From Adiantum capillus-veneris (Eukaryota; Streptophyta; Polypodiopsida; Polypodiales; Pteridaceae), in assembly GCA_014529385.2 (NCBI GenBank), contig CM043949.1:107921477-107985476 (forward strand): a DNA stretch of 64,000 nt, in the 5' to 3' direction. The notes below the pieces were generated by a model. It saw nothing but the letters and a program-made list of their open reading frames with translations. It searched no databases and was not told where the DNA came from. Shown in pieces: positions 61,365 to 64,000 of the stretch. Position numbers and translations under genes: made by a program. Every line of letters begins with the position of its first letter. Within the stretch, counting starts at the first letter, position 1.

Positions 61365-61676
61365 CTCGTTGACGGTGTGTTAGACGAGGCCGTTGAGGCT
61401 AGTTTTCACGGGGTTCCCGAGAATTTGTTCGTTGTTTCCGGGAGTTCTGGTTAGTGGCTGGAGTTGCTTTCGTGGTAAACTCCAACTTTCCTTTCATCAT
61501 TTTGTAGCCGACCGTTGCATGGTCCATAAGCTCTTGCATGGTTGAAACTTGCTTAGACAAACAATATTCCTGCAATGGTGATGGTAATCCAATCGAGTAG
61601 CGCTCGCATTGTTCCTCCAAGGGAATGAACTTAAAGAAGGACATCGGAAGGTAGACGTCGAGAAACCTTTGGTTAT
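61365..61676 (-). pseudogene. Element D gag, part right of E
   Basis: The minus-strand frame 61399-61833 includes FFKFIPLEEQCERYSIGLP, LQEYCLSKQVSTMQELMDHA and TVGYKMMKGKLEF. The ELMDH block also ends the gag of families A and B, so D is a relative. D gag is cut at 61676 by A4, with 5' flank GTTAT; the frame beyond 61676 is LTR sequence read by chance. Confidence 0.78.
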
Positions 61677-62192
61677 TGTCACAAACTGGTGACGTGGCAG
61701 CAGGCCCCCGGACACACACACTGTTGGCGTGGCAGCAGATCTCGGATATTGCACCGACAGGCTGAAGTGGCAGCCTGAAAATCGCGGCAAAAATTATGCT
61801 GCTGACGTGGCAGGTCGTACGGAAATGCGTCATCTACGCTGGCTGATTTTTTATAACAGCTTTTGGGACAATTGCTTTTGAGAATTAAAAGCTTTTGAGT
61901 TTAATGCTTTTGGGGCTCTGCTTTTGGGCATCCCTTGTACCTTTAAATAAGTGGGCAAGGCCTCACTTCTCAGAGCATCTGGACGCAGAGCCTGAGAGTG
62001 AGCACTTGCCTACTCTCTTGTACTTTGAGCACACATTAATACAAAAAGAAATACCGAAAGGGGCGCCAGTCTTTGGGGCCAATACCTCTGGGCGTAACTA
62101 CGCCGGGCCGTGTCAATTTTGTGAACTGTTTTGAAGTGAATCTTTGTTGTGTCGCGGTAGAATCTTGACTTGGGTTGTCCAAGTTTGTTACA
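61677..62192 (+). repeat. A4 5' LTR
   Basis: 516 bp, TGTCACAAAC...TTGTTACA. TGACGTGGCA boxes lie at 61690 and 61803, with degenerate boxes near 61724 and 61764. The GGGGCGCCAGTC...GGCCAATA block is at about 62061-62083. Confidence 0.92.
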
Positions 62193-62193
62193 G

Positions 62194-62205
62194 TGGTATC
62201 AGAGC
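62194..62205 (+). promoter_or_regulatory. A4 primer-binding site
   Basis: TGGTATCAGAGC, exact. Confidence 0.92.
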
Positions 62206-62397
62206 ATAGAAAGATGCTTCTTTTACGGAGGATCCGATCCCTTTTGCAGCACACGCAGACTTTTGTGAAAACATCTTCGAGCCCCAACCCCAGACTTAAT
62301 AGCGATTCCCACCCTTCATACATCGCGCATCGGGCACGCTCCCTTCTTCATCGCTTTGTCTTACAAGGCATAAGCCATAAAGAATCCCAGATTACAC

Positions 62398-62900
62398 ATG
62401 GGTTCTCGTGAAGAATCTGACAGAGATGACACCTCTCAGTGGGAAGGCAAAGAAAAGTTAAAAATCTAGCGCACGAACTAAAGAAAAGAATGAAGATTTG
62501 GGCAAATTTTATTTTTTTTTCAATGGACAAGTTTGCCAGAACGGAGCACAAACGTCAATTGCAGATTGGCATATGTGTGAACAGATTGATTAAGTACTTC
62601 AGGGACCCGAGATTGGCGAGACACCTGAAGAATCACTCGATTGATAAGATTTACTCGAGATGGCATGTAGCCATTACTTCTCCTCTCACGTAGGGAGGAA
62701 AGCTGAAAAGACAAACGAGTGCAGAAAAGCAGGACCTGTACTCGCAGATGGACAAGAACTCTTGAAAAGAAGATGAACCAAAGGACCACCACAAGATAAA
62801 TTTGAGAGTTACAGAACAGCAGCCAAGTGCGGAGAAAAGGAAAGATGAAAGCAGAACTGGTACCACATTGAGTGGGGCCCGAACCAAATTAGATGAACAA
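62398..62900 (+). pseudogene. A4 gag N-terminal remnant
   Basis: ATGGGTTCTCGTGAAG at 62398 begins the acidic N-terminus (EESDRDDTSQWEG). The frame 62439-62693 has MDKFARTEHKRQLQIG, LIKYFRDPRLARHL and IDKIYSRW, matching the helical N-terminal block of A2 and A3R gag, then a stop. Capsid and zinc knuckle are absent; the text joins the region before protease. Confidence 0.75.
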
Positions 62901-63288
62901 AAGTACAAAACTTTGCCGCAAAGTGAAAGATAAAGAAGCCCTCATTTTCTTTGATGGAGGAGCCACGGCCAACTTCTTTTCACTTGAATTGGCAGCTCGA
63001 CTGCGAATTACACTCGACAAGCTGAGGCCACCGGCGGAGGCAGTTCTAGCGGCACCTGGGCGGGATGTTGCCATTACACCGATCATTGGCAAACTTCGTT
63101 TGCAATGTCAGGGGTGTTTAGGGCACGAGGACTTCTACGTAATGCCCTTGGGAGGTTGTGAAGTCCTCCTAGGAATCCCTTGGTACCACAAGAACAACGC
63201 CATGGTTGACTATCGGGGTACGAAGCGACTTTTGACAAATGCAGGGCAAGAGAGATTGTACTTGATGAGATTCAGTTTCTTTACTTGA
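62901..63288 (+). pseudogene. A4 aspartic protease
   Basis: Frame of 131 codons from 62893 with LIFFDGGATANFFSLELAAR, TPIIGKLRLQCQGCLGHEDF, YVMPLGGCEVLLGIPWYHKNN and MVDYRGTK, then a frameshift and stop at 63286. Gly follows the catalytic Asp, as in A3R. Confidence 0.85.
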
Positions 63289-64000
63289 TTTTTCTTAAGA
63301 GAACTGAATGATGATTGAAGGTCAATTATGTTTGACCTCGAAAAGAAACGACAAGATTTTTCTACAATAGAGGCTGACTATTTCTCTCAAGGCGTATAAA
63401 GCGAGTTACCTCCTTTACGTCGTGAAGATTCCATGATTGATTCGTGGTATACACCACCGAACCGGCCACCTTACAACGTTAGCCGAGGCCAAGATAAAAA
63501 AACAATGAACCTAAACACATTTCCACATTACGACGATCAATGATATACTCGACAGACTTCAGAATTCTACTTGCCGAATTGATATGAAGAAGTGATTATC
63601 ATCAGATCTGTATTGTTCCTAGAGACGTCTACAAGACATCTTTCAGGACGACTTTTTGGATTTTCAAAGAATACCGATCATTTGTGGGTTTTCCAGACAC
63701 TGAGAAAACATAAATTGCTTATAATATGAAAAAGATCGAATTTTTTTTCCCGAAGATACACTTTCTGAGACACATCGTCTCAGCAGCAGCAGGAGTACAA
63801 ATGGACCCAGCCAAGATTGAAACTTTACGTGATTGGCCCAATTTGAAGAATGCTCATGAAGTTAGAAGCTTCTTGGGCTTATGTTCTTACTACCAGCGGT
63901 TCATTAGAAAATTTGCAGAGGTTACTTACCCTTTGCACATTCTGACACAAGAAGAAGTCTCTTTCTCGTGGGGACCCGCAGACGTGACTGTCTTTCAGAC
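63289..64000 (+). pseudogene. A4 RT with deleted palm, thumb and start of RNase H
   Basis: Follows A1 633-1350 nearly base for base. The IDDILDRLQ-type block (63537-63560) is followed by a collapsed palm, and from about 63755 by the HIVSAAAGVQMDPAKIETL, VRSFLGLCSYYQRFIRKFAE and SFSWGPADVT blocks. No catalytic box is present. Confidence 0.82.

Larger units (their letters stand above)
61677..64000 (+). mobile_element. Family A element A4, 3' end outside window
   Basis: 5' LTR 61677-62192, PBS, shortened gag, protease, RT with deleted palm, and the start of RT thumb/RNase H at the window edge. It shares with A1 the same gag-protease junction and the same RT deletion. It inserted into the gag of D. 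Confidence 0.9.

Overview
The window is eukaryotic: almost wall-to-wall nested retrotransposons around one fragment of an intron-containing host gene. The host gene is part of CFAP52 (WDR16), a WD40 protein of motile cilia and flagella, on the minus strand at 39978-43446. The elements are of plant type: Ty3/gypsy elements primed by initiator tRNA-Met with a chromodomain, and an L1-like LINE with a zinc-knuckle ORF1 and a zf-RVT tail. A plant that keeps a flagellar gene should have swimming sperm, so a fern, lycophyte, bryophyte, cycad or Ginkgo. The TE density and long CT/GA microsatellites make a fern my best guess; this is inference.

Names used below. Family A: Ty3/gypsy with a chromodomain-like tail. 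Family B: short LTR elements with no pol, sharing PBS, U3 boxes and LTR blocks with A. D and E: other Ty3/gypsy elements. F: an LTR element without recognisable genes. LINE-L: L1-like. LINE-C: a LINE with a coiled-coil ORF1 and a CATTT-repeat tail.

Layout. 1-11666: element A1 (5' end outside), split by a complete minus-strand A2 (2089-8566, TSD TGCTT). 11667-12900: LINE-C fragment. 12901-14376: 3' end of an A copy (A3L). 14377-16984: a circularly permuted family B element. 16985-32980: a second A copy (A3R), itself carrying B1 (18585-21475, TSD AAGTG) and a nearly full-length LINE-L (24145-31018, 11-bp TSD). 32981-35012: minus-strand LINE-L fragment. 35013-39310: LINE-C 3' part, split by F (35521-38732, TSD GTTTT). 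39310-43590: CFAP52 exons, with a B remnant and a minisatellite in one intron. 43822-51935: long LINE-C copy, split by a hAT DNA transposon (47144-50364). 51941-52277: CT tract and a LINE-C scrap. 52278-61676: element D, split by E (53720-61364). 61677-64000: 5' part of another A copy (A4).

The genes do not form an operon or pathway; what ties them together is parasitism. Family B and the deleted A lineage (A1, A4) lack working pol and must borrow enzymes. Families A and B share U3 arrays of TGACGTGGCA, a plant bZIP-type box. Nearly every pol gene is broken by stops or frameshifts. The best preserved coding units are the CFAP52 exons, LINE-C ORF1, LINE-L ORF1/ORF2 and the hAT transposase.

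The most unusual structure is at 13842-17000. Two A copies sit at the same target site on either side of a B element that reads tail-LTR-head. This fits tandem duplication of a B element that already carried an A insertion.
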